Assembly (NCBI GenBank): GCA_023460575.1
Contig: JAEWPQ010000304.1
Span: 1 to 15,226 of the forward strand
Source: Bacillota bacterium
GTDB taxonomy: Bacteria; Bacillota; Clostridia; Lachnospirales; Lachnospiraceae
DNA: 15,226 nucleotides
Direction: 5' to 3'
Shown one piece after another: positions 1 to 6,933 of the stretch; position 1 is the stretch's first letter; each line of letters begins with the position of its first letter. The notes beneath the pieces are model-generated. The model was not told where the DNA came from, did not search any database, and worked only from the letters and a program-made list of their open reading frames with translations. The position numbers and the translations under genes were made by a program.

Positions 1-629
1 GCTATAGCAAAAAACAGATTTTTTATGCCGCATTCAGCTATTTTATGTTTACCTTTTACGTGGGAATCGTGAACCGGATTCTGCCCCAGCTTCACACAGA
101 TCCTATCGCGGCAGCCATCAGCGGCGGAGTTGTGGGCGGAATTGCCGGCGGTATTATCATGAAGCAGAGAGTTGCCAACGGACCGGAATCCATTGTGGCA
201 TTGTATCTGAAAGAAAAAAAAGGTTTATCAATCGGATCCTACTATTTAATTATTAATACGGTAGTTATTTTCTCTTCTATTATTTACGGAAATATGACGA
301 TGATCATTTATTCCCTGATCTGTACGTTTGTACAGAGCGTGGTAACTGATAAGCTGATCATTGGATTTGAGAAATATTATAATGTTAATATTATGTCAGA
401 TCAGTATTTAGAGATCACACAGTTTATCCGCAACGATTTAAACAGGGGTGCCACCTTTATTCAGGGAATGGATACCTCTAATGTAAAAAAGAAGATGCTG
501 ATTCAGGCAGTGGTAAATCAGCAGGAGTTAATTGCAATCAAAGACTTTGTAAAGGCATTTCATGATGACAGCTTTATCTGCGCAAGCATAAGCAACAACA
601 TCATAGGCAGGGGATTTGACGTAGAATAA
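1..629 (+). CDS. YitT/DUF2179 family membrane protein, 5' end outside the window
   Basis: This is the C-terminal part of a YitT-family integral membrane protein. The frame is open from base 3, so the Met at base 45 is internal and the true start lies upstream; about 208 residues are visible. The Gly-rich stretch GGVVGGIAGGI followed by a polar loop (KQRVANGPESIV) sits where the family carries its glycine-rich membrane repeat. Two hydrophobic segments follow (YYLIINTVVIFSSIIYG and MTMIIYSLICTFVQSVV). The soluble tail has the DUF2179 pattern: ITQFIRNDLNRGATFIQGMD, then KKKMLIQAVVNQQELIAIKDFV, ending in the GRGF motif common at the tail of this family. Transport activity has been suggested for the family, but the substrate is unknown. 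It is followed directly by a strong terminator and is probably unrelated to the genes downstream. Confidence 0.85.
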   Translation, partial: YSKKQIFYAAFSYFMFTFYVGIVNRILPQLHTDPIAAAISGGVVGGIAGGIIMKQRVANGPESIVALYLKEKKGLSIGSYYLIINTVVIFSSIIYGNMTMIIYSLICTFVQSVVTDKLIIGFEKYYNVNIMSDQYLEITQFIRNDLNRGATFIQGMDTSNVKKKMLIQAVVNQQELIAIKDFVKAFHDDSFICASISNNIIGRGFDVE

Positions 630-648
630 ATATTATATAATATGAGAT

Positions 649-709
649 CTGCCGGTAATTTTTTCGTTCCATGTGTTGAAACGAATCTAAAATTGCCGGC
701 AGTTTTTTT
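649..709 (+). terminator. Intrinsic terminator after the YitT-family gene
   Basis: A 14-bp stem, CTGCCGGTAATTTT with AAAATTGCCGGCAG (one G-T pair), has a second inner pairing, TTCGTT with AACGAA, and is followed by seven T residues at 703-709. It lies 20 bases after the YitT stop codon. The stop codon of the minus-strand gene (708-710) overlaps the T-run, so the hairpin may also stop transcription from that side, although a T-run is lacking in that direction. Confidence 0.9.
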
Positions 710-1310
710 AACTTGATAGCAGTTCAATTACAAATGCAGTTGTCTGTGGAGGAATGCTGGCAGTCTGGAAACTGGCATGTTTAATGCGGACCATTTTCCC
801 GGGTTCTAAATCAATGTAAGTCAGCGGGTTTCCGTCCTCATCCATGATTTGCGTTGCACTTGTAACAACAAAGCGCATCTGCTCGCTTTCGTCGTTGGGG
901 TTGCCGGTATAGACGAAATGGTTATCTGTATCAACCCAGACAATCCGGTCTGTGGTAATGCGGTATGAGGTGGTGTCCACCATGGCAATTATACGGTAAG
1001 CATTTGACTGGGGTGGAATGCTTCTTGTCATTACACTGGAAAATGTCGCATTGACATAGGTTCCTTTTGTAATGCTGCATAAGCTGATGGCTTCACCGAA
1101 TTGATCAATCAGGAGAGTATCCCAGCCGATATTTAATTGAATCAATTCAATATTTAACATATCATTCTCACCGGGATCTGCATAAGAGATGATGAGATAT
1201 CCCGTCCTGCTGTTGGAAGTATACATATCTTCCACAAGGGCGTTCTGTACCTCCATAATGCTTCCGTTTACTGTAATCATACCTCTCGCGTCTTCGTTTT
1301 CTCCGTTCAT
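708..1310 (-). CDS. Unrecognised protein of two SIPPQ repeats
   Basis: I do not recognise this 200-residue protein. It has no signal peptide and no obvious membrane segment, so it is probably cytoplasmic. It contains two tandem units of about 88 residues. Each is a run of short beta-like strands ending in a G-x-x-V, T-x-SIPPQ-x-x-A-x-x-I pattern. The SIPPQ motifs fall at residues 97-101 and 185-189, and the preceding segments also match (LLIDQFGEAIS against QIMDEDGNPLT). The ending recalls the SYPAQA-like tail of small OB-like DUF3221 domains, which is inference only. The start is the ATG at 1310, because GGGAG lies five bases upstream of it. The in-frame ATG four codons earlier (1322) has no ribosome site. 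It is transcribed divergently from the PTS regulator. Confidence 0.75.
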   Translation of the reverse strand: MNGENEDARGMITVNGSIMEVQNALVEDMYTSNSRTGYLIISYADPGENDMLNIELIQLNIGWDTLLIDQFGEAISLCSITKGTYVNATFSSVMTRSIPPQSNAYRIIAMVDTTSYRITTDRIVWVDTDNHFVYTGNPNDESEQMRFVVTSATQIMDEDGNPLTYIDLEPGKMVRIKHASFQTASIPPQTTAFVIELLSS

Positions 1311-1315
1311 AAATA

Positions 1316-1320
1316 CTCCC
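1316..1320 (-). promoter_or_regulatory. Ribosome binding site GGGAG that fixes the start at 1310
   Basis: On the minus strand the sequence reads GGGAG, TATTT, ATG. The site overlaps the upstream in-frame ATG at 1322, which makes that earlier codon an unlikely start. Confidence 0.65.
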
Positions 1321-1341
1321 ATGGCAAAAAGTTTCTATTTC

Positions 1342-1347
1342 ATTATA
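1342..1347 (-). promoter_or_regulatory. Probable -10 box of the SIPPQ-repeat gene
   Basis: The minus strand carries a perfect TATAAT about 32 bases upstream of the ATG at 1310, giving a short leader. No good -35 box was found at 16-18 bases, so the promoter may be weak or activator-dependent. Confidence 0.5.
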
Positions 1348-1415
1348 TGCGTACAGCACCAATTATTTCATTTGTTTGTTCAATGTTGTATGTGATTGTA
1401 AAAAAGAAGATATTA

Positions 1416-1430
1416 CCACTTTGAAAATGG
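1416..1430 (+). promoter_or_regulatory. Candidate activator operator upstream of the PTS regulator gene
   Basis: The 15-bp imperfect palindrome CCACTTTGAAAATGG (CCA-N9-TGG) begins 48 bases before the -10 hexamer. A near copy, CCATTATGAAAATGG, lies at exactly the same distance from the -10 hexamer of the PTS operon (5388-5402). It is the likely binding site of the LicR-like protein encoded just downstream, implying autoregulation. The binding protein is inferred. Confidence 0.6.
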
Positions 1431-1460
1431 AAAAAAGATTCATTCAGTTAACAGGAGTTT

Positions 1461-1486
1461 TATGTTACTATGTAAATGTGCATAAA
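1461..1486 (+). promoter_or_regulatory. Core promoter of the PTS regulator gene
   Basis: TATGTTACTATG at 1461-1472 aligns with TATGATAATATG in the PTS promoter; the -10 hexamer would be GTTACT (1464-1469), a poor match. GCATAA at 1480 is conserved at the same offset. No TTGACA-like box lies 17 bases upstream, consistent with a need for an activator. The leader to the ATG at 1586 is about 110 bases and includes the palindrome ATACTGGCAGTAT at 1556-1568. Confidence 0.5.
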
Positions 1487-1555
1487 AAAATATAAATAAG
1501 TACGAGTTAATGATAAAAAAGTAACAAAACATAGTTTGCTCGTGAATTGGGAACA

Positions 1556-1568
1556 ATACTGGCAGTAT
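1556..1568. repeat. 13-bp palindrome in the leader of the PTS regulator gene
   Basis: ATACTG-G-CAGTAT is a perfect inverted repeat around one central base, ending four bases before the AGGGGTGA ribosome site. It could bind a regulator or form a small hairpin that limits translation. No second copy was noticed in the window. Confidence 0.4.
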
Positions 1569-1585
1569 GACAGGGGTGAAGAAAA

Positions 1586-3493
1586 ATGGACAGGCGAATG
1601 AAGCAGATCTTGGATATTTTATCAGACAAAGATTACTATACAGCAGAAATGCTTGCAGAACAGATCCATGCGGGGACAAAAACAGTCCGTAATCTTTTGA
1701 AGGAAATTAATGAGGAGATAGAGCCTCATGGCGCTGGTATTCTGTCAAAATACGGGGTGGGCTATTTTCTAAATATTCAGGACGATGAAAAATATGAGGC
1801 TTACTGCCGCAAGAATTATGCCCATGGTTCGGAGGAATACCTGCCTTCTACTTCGGAGGAGCGGATCCAGTATTTGCTGGAGTATTTAATCAACATCGGG
1901 TCCTATGTAAAGCTGGAGGAATTAAGCGAAAGCCTGTTTATATCCAAACGGACGCTGACGGAAGATATTAAGGAAGTGGAGCAGTTCTTAAAAAAATTCA
2001 ATATACGGGTTGTACGTAAACCCAACTACGGAATCCGCCTGGAAGGAAAAGAATTTGATACCAGACTCTGCATTGCGTCATTTTCCGGTAAGAGGCTTCA
2101 CAAGGGAAATGAAAGCATGGACGAGATTGCTGCCATCGTATCCATGGTTTTGAAGGAAAATGATTTTATGATTACAGGGGCGGCGTATCAGAATCTGGTA
2201 GTCCATCTTTATATCGCCATCAGCAGGATTATGGAATGCCACTATGTCCCCATGCCGGAGGGGCTTCTTGATAATCCGGAAGAGCGGTATGAATATCACA
2301 TAGCAAAAGCGATAGCAGCAAAGCTGGAAGAGCGGTTTCATATCAGTTTTCCTGAAAATGAAGTCGTTTACATCGCCATTCATCTTGCTGGGAAAAAGAT
2401 GTTTTTTCAGAAAGAGAGTCTGGGAGAAAATGTGATAATCACCCAGGAGATCAGTGATCTGGTAACTGCCATGCTGGAACGGGTATATGATCTGTTTAAA
2501 TTCGATTTTCGCAGTGATTTGGAACTGAGAATGATCTTAAGCCAGCATCTGGTACCGTTAAGTGTCCGGATCCGGTTTGATATGGATATGAAAAATCCCA
2601 TGCTGCGTGATGTGAAGGAGAAATTCTGCTTGTCCTATACTATGGCGTGTAACGCTGTCACGGTGCTCAACGAACATTTTAAGGTCTCCTTGTCTGAGGA
2701 TGAGGTGGCTTACTTTGCTTTCGCCTTTGCACTGGCCCTGGAACGGAAGAAAACGGAAATTAAGAAGAAAAATATTATTCTGGTCTGTTCTTCCGGGAGG
2801 GGAAGTGCCCAGCTTTTGCAGTATAAATATAAAAATTCCTTTCAGGATTATATCGATGAGATCATTGCCTGTGACGTTGGAAGCTTATATAAGATGGATT
2901 TTTCCAGATATGACTATATCTTTACCACAGTTCCCATCTCGGTTTCTGTTCCACTGCCGATTCTGGAAGTGGAATATTTTCCAGGTGACGAAGACATTGT
3001 AAATGTTAAAAAAGTGCTTTGTGCCCATAAATCGTTTTCTGTTTGCAATTATTATGAACGGGAGCTGTTTCTCCCACATTTAAAGTTCCGCACCAAATGT
3101 GAGGTGCTTCGCTTTATGTGTCAGTTTGTCATTGAAAAAAAGAATCTGCCCGAGGACTTTTATGAATCGGTGCTGCGGCGGGAGAGGCTGGCAAAAACAG
3201 CCTTCGGCAATCAGGTGGCAATGCCTCATGCTTATAAAGCCATGAGCAGTGAGACCTTTGTCTGCGTGGGAATTCTTGACGAACCGGTGGAGTGGGGAGA
3301 TCAGAAGATCCGGGCTGTTTTCCTGGTATGTATTGCGGATAAGGACCATACCAGCACAGAACTGCAGCATTTTTATCAGCTGACTGCCTCTTTTTTGTTA
3401 AGTCAGAGGCAGATTCAGGAATTGGTGAAGAAACAGGATTATGATGCATTTATTAAGGCTATGACTCAGATGGAGGAGACTAGCTTTATGTAA
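1586..3493 (+). CDS. LicR/BglG-type PTS-regulated transcriptional activator
   Basis: This 635-residue regulator should control the neighbouring beta-glucoside PTS genes according to its phosphorylation state. Domains in order: an HTH_11-type helix-turn-helix (about 5-60), a second HTH of Mga type (about 90-160), PRD1 (about 190-275), PRD2 (about 290-388), an EIIB-like domain (about 395-480) and an EIIA-like domain (about 490-630). Likely phosphorylation sites are H207 (VVHLYI) and H266 (AIHLAG) in PRD1, H321 (SQHLVP) in PRD2, C401 (LVCSSGRGSA) and H548 (AMPHAY). The second PRD2 histidine, normally in a Y-x-x-x-H-F-G motif, is replaced by Ala380 in YFAFAFALALER. The length and domain order fit LicR/MtlR/ManR activators, not the shorter RNA-binding antiterminators. 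AGGGGTGA lies upstream of the ATG. Control of the PTS operon is inferred from context and shared promoter motifs. Confidence 0.93.
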   Translation: MDRRMKQILDILSDKDYYTAEMLAEQIHAGTKTVRNLLKEINEEIEPHGAGILSKYGVGYFLNIQDDEKYEAYCRKNYAHGSEEYLPSTSEERIQYLLEYLINIGSYVKLEELSESLFISKRTLTEDIKEVEQFLKKFNIRVVRKPNYGIRLEGKEFDTRLCIASFSGKRLHKGNESMDEIAAIVSMVLKENDFMITGAAYQNLVVHLYIAISRIMECHYVPMPEGLLDNPEERYEYHIAKAIAAKLEERFHISFPENEVVYIAIHLAGKKMFFQKESLGENVIITQEISDLVTAMLERVYDLFKFDFRSDLELRMILSQHLVPLSVRIRFDMDMKNPMLRDVKEKFCLSYTMACNAVTVLNEHFKVSLSEDEVAYFAFAFALALERKKTEIKKKNIILVCSSGRGSAQLLQYKYKNSFQDYIDEIIACDVGSLYKMDFSRYDYIFTTVPISVSVPLPILEVEYFPGDEDIVNVKKVLCAHKSFSVCNYYERELFLPHLKFRTKCEVLRFMCQFVIEKKNLPEDFYESVLRRERLAKTAFGNQVAMPHAYKAMSSETFVCVGILDEPVEWGDQKIRAVFLVCIADKDHTSTELQHFYQLTASFLLSQRQIQELVKKQDYDAFIKAMTQMEETSFM

Positions 3494-3515
3494 GTTGAAA
3501 TATTTAGTAGTGTAT

Positions 3516-3749
3516 TTATTCTACCTCTAACCATTTTCCATATGTTCCATGTTTATCTCCGCTTGAAATTGAAAATAAATAAATAGATTGCCCCTCCTTA
3601 GTTATATCAATTACTTCATCTGGATTGACATGATTATTTGGTAAGAAATCATTATTAAATACAACGTCTTCTTTATAACAATCATAGTTACATATAAAAA
3701 TTAAGATATAATAATAGGGCAGCCCTAAATACAGAGCTGCCCCTTTATA
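3516..3749 (-). pseudogene. AT-rich coding remnant without a start codon
   Basis: The minus strand is open for 77 codons before a TAA at 3516-3518. The last 59 or so codons read like a natural soluble protein end: CNYDCYKEDVVFNND, then PDEVIDITKEG, then a hydrophobic strand IYLFSI, and a tail GDKHGTYGKWLEVE. There is no in-frame ATG, GTG or TTG, and the 5' part runs through the terminator hairpin of the beta-glucosidase gene. The codons are clearly more AT-rich than those of the neighbours. The best reading is the preserved 3' end of a broken, possibly acquired gene. The family is not recognised. A chance open frame in AT-rich spacer cannot be excluded. Confidence 0.4.
3717..3742. terminator. 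Hairpin terminator between convergent genes
   Basis: GGGCAGC (3717-3723) pairs with GCTGCCC (3736-3742), with a further CT/AG pair inside and an AAATAC loop. On the minus strand it lies 23 bases after the beta-glucosidase stop and is followed by a T-rich tract. On the plus strand only CTTTATAT follows, so it acts mainly for the minus-strand gene and perhaps for both. Confidence 0.75.
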
Positions 3750-3765
3750 TCATTTATGCTCTTAA

Positions 3766-5253
3766 TTAAAACTCTTTATCTGAATATAGACTGATCCCAT
3801 TGGTTTCAATGACTTTCTTATACCAGTAAAAAGATTTTTTCTTCAGTCGTTTATAAGTCCCCTTGCCATAATCATCGCAGTCCACATAAATATATCCGTA
3901 ACGCTTTGACATCTGCTTGGTGGATTCCGAAACCAGATCGATACAGCCCCAGGAGGTATAACCCAGACAATCCACGCCGTCCTCCTCAATGGCATCTAAA
4001 ATAGCCTTCATATGCTCCCTTAAGTAATCAATCCGGTACTGATCATCAATAGTTCCGTCTTCTTCAACAACATCTGCAGCTCCAAGTCCGTTTTCAACAA
4101 TAAACAGAGGCTTGCGGTAGCGGTCATAGAGATCCACCATGGAAATACGCAGTCCGGTAGGATCAATCTGCCATCCCCAGTCGGAAGCTTTTAAGTAGGG
4201 ATTTTTAATGGCATTTATGGTATTGCCTGCTGTAACATTTAAATTGGATGTATCCTCAGCTGCACAGGATGAATTATAATAGGAGAAGGAAACAAAATCC
4301 ACAGGATAGGATTTCATGATTTCATCATCCCCCGCTTCTTTGCATATGTTGATCCCTTTATTTTTAAAACGGGAGAGTAAGTAAGCCGGATATTCTCCAA
4401 ATACCTGGGTATCACTATAGCAGTAGGTTCCCCGCATGGTCTGCTGGGCCTTTAATACATCTTCCGGCTTGCAGGTATAGGGATAGTAGGTCAGTTTTGT
4501 CAGCATGCATCCAACGAGAGAGCCGGGAATAATCTCATGACAGATTCTGGTTGCATGGGCAGATGCCACAAACTGGTGGTGCATTGCCTGAAAGATTACC
4601 TCCTCGAAGTTCTGACCGGGGAAACGGTCTTCGATTAAGCCGCCGGTTGTATAGGGATGGCGGATCATAGAGTCCACTTCATTAAAGGTCAGCCAGTATG
4701 TTACCTTATCCTTATACCGGGTGCAGATGGTTTCCACATATCTTGTGAAAAAGCCAATGACCTCTCTGGAGTACCAGCCCTTATAATTTAATACCAGATT
4801 TAAAGGGGGTTCATAGTGGGACATGGTTACAAGAGGTTCGATCCCGTATTTATGAAGCTCGTCAAATACATCGTCATAGAATTTAAGTCCCTCTTCATTG
4901 GGCACTTTCTCATCCCCATTTGGGAAAATACGGGACCAGGCAATGGACAGGCGGTAGACTTTAAAGCCCATTTCTGCAAAGAGCCTGATGTCTTCTTTAT
5001 AATGATGATAAAAATCCGATCCATGACGTTTGGGATAATATACCTCATCATCGGTAGCAAGAGCAGCTTCAATGTCTTTAGTGGTTACTGCGTTGTGGGC
5101 CTTATAATTGGTAACATCTGTATCAAAATGTGCTCTGGCGCAGTCTGATACGGAAATTCCCTTTCCGCCTTCTTTCCATCCGCCTTCAACCTGGTTGGCA
5201 GCAGTTGCACCGCCCCAGAGAAAACCTTCCGGAAATGTCTTTTTGTGATTCAT
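3766..5253 (-). CDS. 6-phospho-beta-glucosidase, GH1
   Basis: This cytoplasmic glycoside hydrolase family 1 enzyme should cleave phosphorylated beta-glucosides delivered by the adjacent PTS, giving glucose 6-phosphate and glucose or an aglycone. Its 495 residues fit the family. Visible features are the N-terminal FPEGFLWGGATAANQVEGG, the acid/base Glu192 in TFNE, the nucleophile Glu387 in IVENG, and SESTKQMSKRYGYIYVD at 442-458. The Ser444, Lys450 and Tyr452 of that last stretch match the residues that hold the 6-phosphate in phospho-specific members, so a phosphorylated substrate is likely. A GGGAGGG ribosome site precedes the ATG. The gene diverges from the PTS operon and shares its roughly 310-base control region. 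Cellobiose is a reasonable guess for the sugar; gentiobiose or aryl glucosides such as salicin are also possible. A bglA-like or ascB-like name cannot be decided from this sequence. Confidence 0.95.
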   Translation of the reverse strand: MNHKKTFPEGFLWGGATAANQVEGGWKEGGKGISVSDCARAHFDTDVTNYKAHNAVTTKDIEAALATDDEVYYPKRHGSDFYHHYKEDIRLFAEMGFKVYRLSIAWSRIFPNGDEKVPNEEGLKFYDDVFDELHKYGIEPLVTMSHYEPPLNLVLNYKGWYSREVIGFFTRYVETICTRYKDKVTYWLTFNEVDSMIRHPYTTGGLIEDRFPGQNFEEVIFQAMHHQFVASAHATRICHEIIPGSLVGCMLTKLTYYPYTCKPEDVLKAQQTMRGTYCYSDTQVFGEYPAYLLSRFKNKGINICKEAGDDEIMKSYPVDFVSFSYYNSSCAAEDTSNLNVTAGNTINAIKNPYLKASDWGWQIDPTGLRISMVDLYDRYRKPLFIVENGLGAADVVEEDGTIDDQYRIDYLREHMKAILDAIEEDGVDCLGYTSWGCIDLVSESTKQMSKRYGYIYVDCDDYGKGTYKRLKKKSFYWYKKVIETNGISLYSDKEF

Positions 5254-5299
5254 ATGATTCCCTCCCTCTTCCTTAGCTGTTTTAATGTTTCATGCAATT

Positions 5300-5329
5300 A
5301 TTATAACAGAGCAGAAAATCAATATCCAA
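5300..5329 (-). promoter_or_regulatory. Promoter of the 6-phospho-beta-glucosidase gene
   Basis: The minus strand shows TGTTATAAT (extended -10, hexamer at 5300-5305). A weak -35 (TTGGAT at 5324-5329 with 18-base spacing, or TGGATA one base nearer) lies upstream. The leader is about 40 bases. The extended -10 suggests this promoter is less dependent on an activator than the two PTS-type promoters. Confidence 0.6.
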
Positions 5330-5331
5330 GA

Positions 5332-5358
5332 ACACTTTTTCCAAATTGGTTGTGGTGT
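5332..5358. repeat. Dyad symmetry upstream of the beta-glucosidase promoter
   Basis: CCAAATTGG (5341-5349) is a perfect palindrome, flanked symmetrically by ACAC (5332-5335) and GTGT (5355-5358) about the same centre at 5345. It lies just upstream of the -35 of the beta-glucosidase gene. Read on the minus strand, 5355-5341 also fits CCA-N9-TGG, 50 bases from the -10 hexamer compared with 48 at the two activator sites. It may be a third, weaker operator. Confidence 0.35.
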
Positions 5359-5387
5359 CTGCTTCTTTTGGAGAGAAGAAGAAAATG

Positions 5388-5402
5388 CCATTATGAAAAT
5401 GG
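5388..5402 (+). promoter_or_regulatory. Candidate activator operator upstream of the PTS operon
   Basis: CCATTATGAAAATGG has outer arms CCATT/AATGG and matches the site upstream of the regulator gene at 12 of 15 positions. It is placed 48 bases before the -10 hexamer, exactly as there. It is the predicted binding site of the LicR-like activator. Confidence 0.62.
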
Positions 5403-5432
5403 AAAAACTGAACATGGAGTTTAAAATAGATT

Positions 5433-5457
5433 TATGATAATATGTCAATACGCATAA
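5433..5457 (+). promoter_or_regulatory. Core promoter of the PTS operon
   Basis: TATGATAATATG (5433-5444) contains a -10 hexamer GATAAT. GCATAA follows at 5452, as in the regulator promoter. The sequence 17 bases upstream (CATGGA) is not a credible -35 box, again suggesting activation. The leader before the EIIC start at 5564 is about 115 bases. Confidence 0.55.
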
Positions 5458-5553
5458 GAAAACCAGAGAAAACATGAATAAAGTGGGGAAGATGCACAAG
5501 TTTTTGGGAAATGCGAAACGTTTTAATGTAAATACCGTTATTACGGTGGAGAT

Positions 5554-5558
5554 GGAGG
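5554..5558 (+). promoter_or_regulatory. Ribosome binding site that fixes the EIIC start
   Basis: GGAGG is followed by AAAAG and the ATG at 5564. Two earlier in-frame ATGs are less likely: 5474 has no clear ribosome site, and 5552 directly abuts its purine run. Confidence 0.6.
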
Positions 5559-5563
5559 AAAAG

Positions 5564-6874
5564 ATGAAAGACAAATTAATGAACGGCATGCTGTCTGCAG
5601 CAGGGGCAATGCAGACACAAAGACATCTGGCGGCAATTAAGAATGCATTTATGAGCCTTCTGCCAATTATCATTATCGGCTCATTCTGTACACTGTTTTC
5701 CAATGTTATCTGCAATACGACACCAGGATTTTTCAGTCTTGCAAACATTCCGGGTTTAAGCTTCCTTGGAAAATTAAATCCCATGTTTACAGCAGCCAAC
5801 TACGGAACCATGAATTTTATCGCGATCGGATGTGTGATCTTAATTGCCATGGAACTGGGGGAACACTATGGAATTACCGATAAGGCACTTCCGGTTGTGG
5901 CACTGGGAGCCTATATTTCACTTTGTGCTTTTACTGCAAGCGGAAAGGCAGCTGACGGTACCGAAGTGGTAGTTACCAATGTTCTTTCAAGAGTCTATAC
6001 CAATGCACAGGGGCTGTTTGTAGGAATGTTTGCATCCATAGCTGCTACGGAAATTTACTGCCGGCTGGTAAAGAGCGGAAAACTGGAAATTCATATGCCG
6101 GAAGGTGTTCCGTCAAACGTAGCAAGATCCTTTACGATCCTGTTTCCTTCCCTGATTACTGTGGTCATTATATCAGCAGTGGGAATGATATTTGAAATGG
6201 CTACAGGCATGACACTGTTTAATGCCATTACCGCGTTTATTCAGAAACCGCTGTCCAATATCTTAACAAGCTTCCCCGGATATATCATCCTGATTTTCAT
6301 CACCACTATTTTATGGACTTTTGGTATTCACGGAACCCAGGTGACAAAGGCGGTATACGAACCTATTCTTCTGGCTGCTTTTGCAGAAAATGAGGCTGCA
6401 TATGCAGCAGGAACGGCAATTCCCAATATTATTAACACACCCTTTATGTCCTGTTTTTCAATCGTTACCGGAGCAGGAATCACGGGAGGACTGATTATCG
6501 CCATTATGCTGTTTTCCAAGCGTGAAGACTATAGGGCAATTGCGAAGCTGGCTCTTCCCTGTGCTCTTTTTAACATCAATGAACCGCTGACTTTCGGACT
6601 TCCGATTGTAATGAATCCGGTGCTGGCAATTCCATTTATGATATCACCTGCAGTATCCGCTACCTTTGCTTATGCCATGACAAAGATTGGTTTCTGCGGA
6701 AGAATGGTGGTAAATGCACCGTGGACTACACCTCCGGGACTTATGGCGTTTCTTTGCTCCGGCGGTAATATGGGGGCAGCAATAACTCAGATTATCTGTA
6801 TCCTCCTTGCATTTGTAGTGTATATCCCGTTTGTTCTGATAGCAAACAAACAGCAGGTTGTAACAGAAGAATAA
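5564..6874 (+). CDS. PTS EIIC, lactose/cellobiose family
   Basis: This is the membrane channel of a sugar phosphotransferase system, moving a beta-linked disaccharide across the membrane for phosphorylation by EIIB. The 436-residue product is strongly hydrophobic with around ten membrane segments. It begins with the typical amphipathic MQTQRHLAAIKNAFMSLLPIII, where QRHL is the family signature. FGIHG (253-257, His256) and FNINEPLTFGLPIVMNP (336-352, Glu340) match the sugar-binding His and Glu regions of the chitobiose/cellobiose EIIC structures. The frame could start 30 codons earlier at 5474, but that extension is not typical of the family and lacks a ribosome site. It is the first gene of the operon, divergent from the phospho-beta-glucosidase gene. 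The substrate is probably cellobiose or a similar beta-glucoside; chitobiose cannot be ruled out from this protein alone. Confidence 0.93.
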   Translation: MKDKLMNGMLSAAGAMQTQRHLAAIKNAFMSLLPIIIIGSFCTLFSNVICNTTPGFFSLANIPGLSFLGKLNPMFTAANYGTMNFIAIGCVILIAMELGEHYGITDKALPVVALGAYISLCAFTASGKAADGTEVVVTNVLSRVYTNAQGLFVGMFASIAATEIYCRLVKSGKLEIHMPEGVPSNVARSFTILFPSLITVVIISAVGMIFEMATGMTLFNAITAFIQKPLSNILTSFPGYIILIFITTILWTFGIHGTQVTKAVYEPILLAAFAENEAAYAAGTAIPNIINTPFMSCFSIVTGAGITGGLIIAIMLFSKREDYRAIAKLALPCALFNINEPLTFGLPIVMNPVLAIPFMISPAVSATFAYAMTKIGFCGRMVVNAPWTTPPGLMAFLCSGGNMGAAITQIICILLAFVVYIPFVLIANKQQVVTEE

Positions 6875-6933
6875 CAGTTTCAAGCAGAATGAGGCGATTA
6901 TGAGTCTGACAAAACAGAGGAGGAAATTGAAAC

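Noticed and set aside
3531..3545. A third copy of the activator operator (minus strand ACATATGGAAAATGG)
   Set aside because: It matches only 11 of 15 bases, lacks the outer CCA arm, lies at the 3' ends of both flanking genes and has no promoter next to it.
3581..3600. AAGGAGG on the minus strand as a ribosome site for a short peptide
   Set aside because: It falls inside the Lys-Glu-Gly codons of the remnant frame and no start codon follows at a suitable distance.
5474..5563. A 30-codon N-terminal extension of EIIC
   Set aside because: It lacks a ribosome site, is not family-like, and the ATG at 5564 has GGAGG at a normal distance.
5254..5563. A CcpA (cre) site in the divergent control region
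   Set aside because: The closest stretch, around 5512-5526, does not fit the cre pattern once its CG is aligned.
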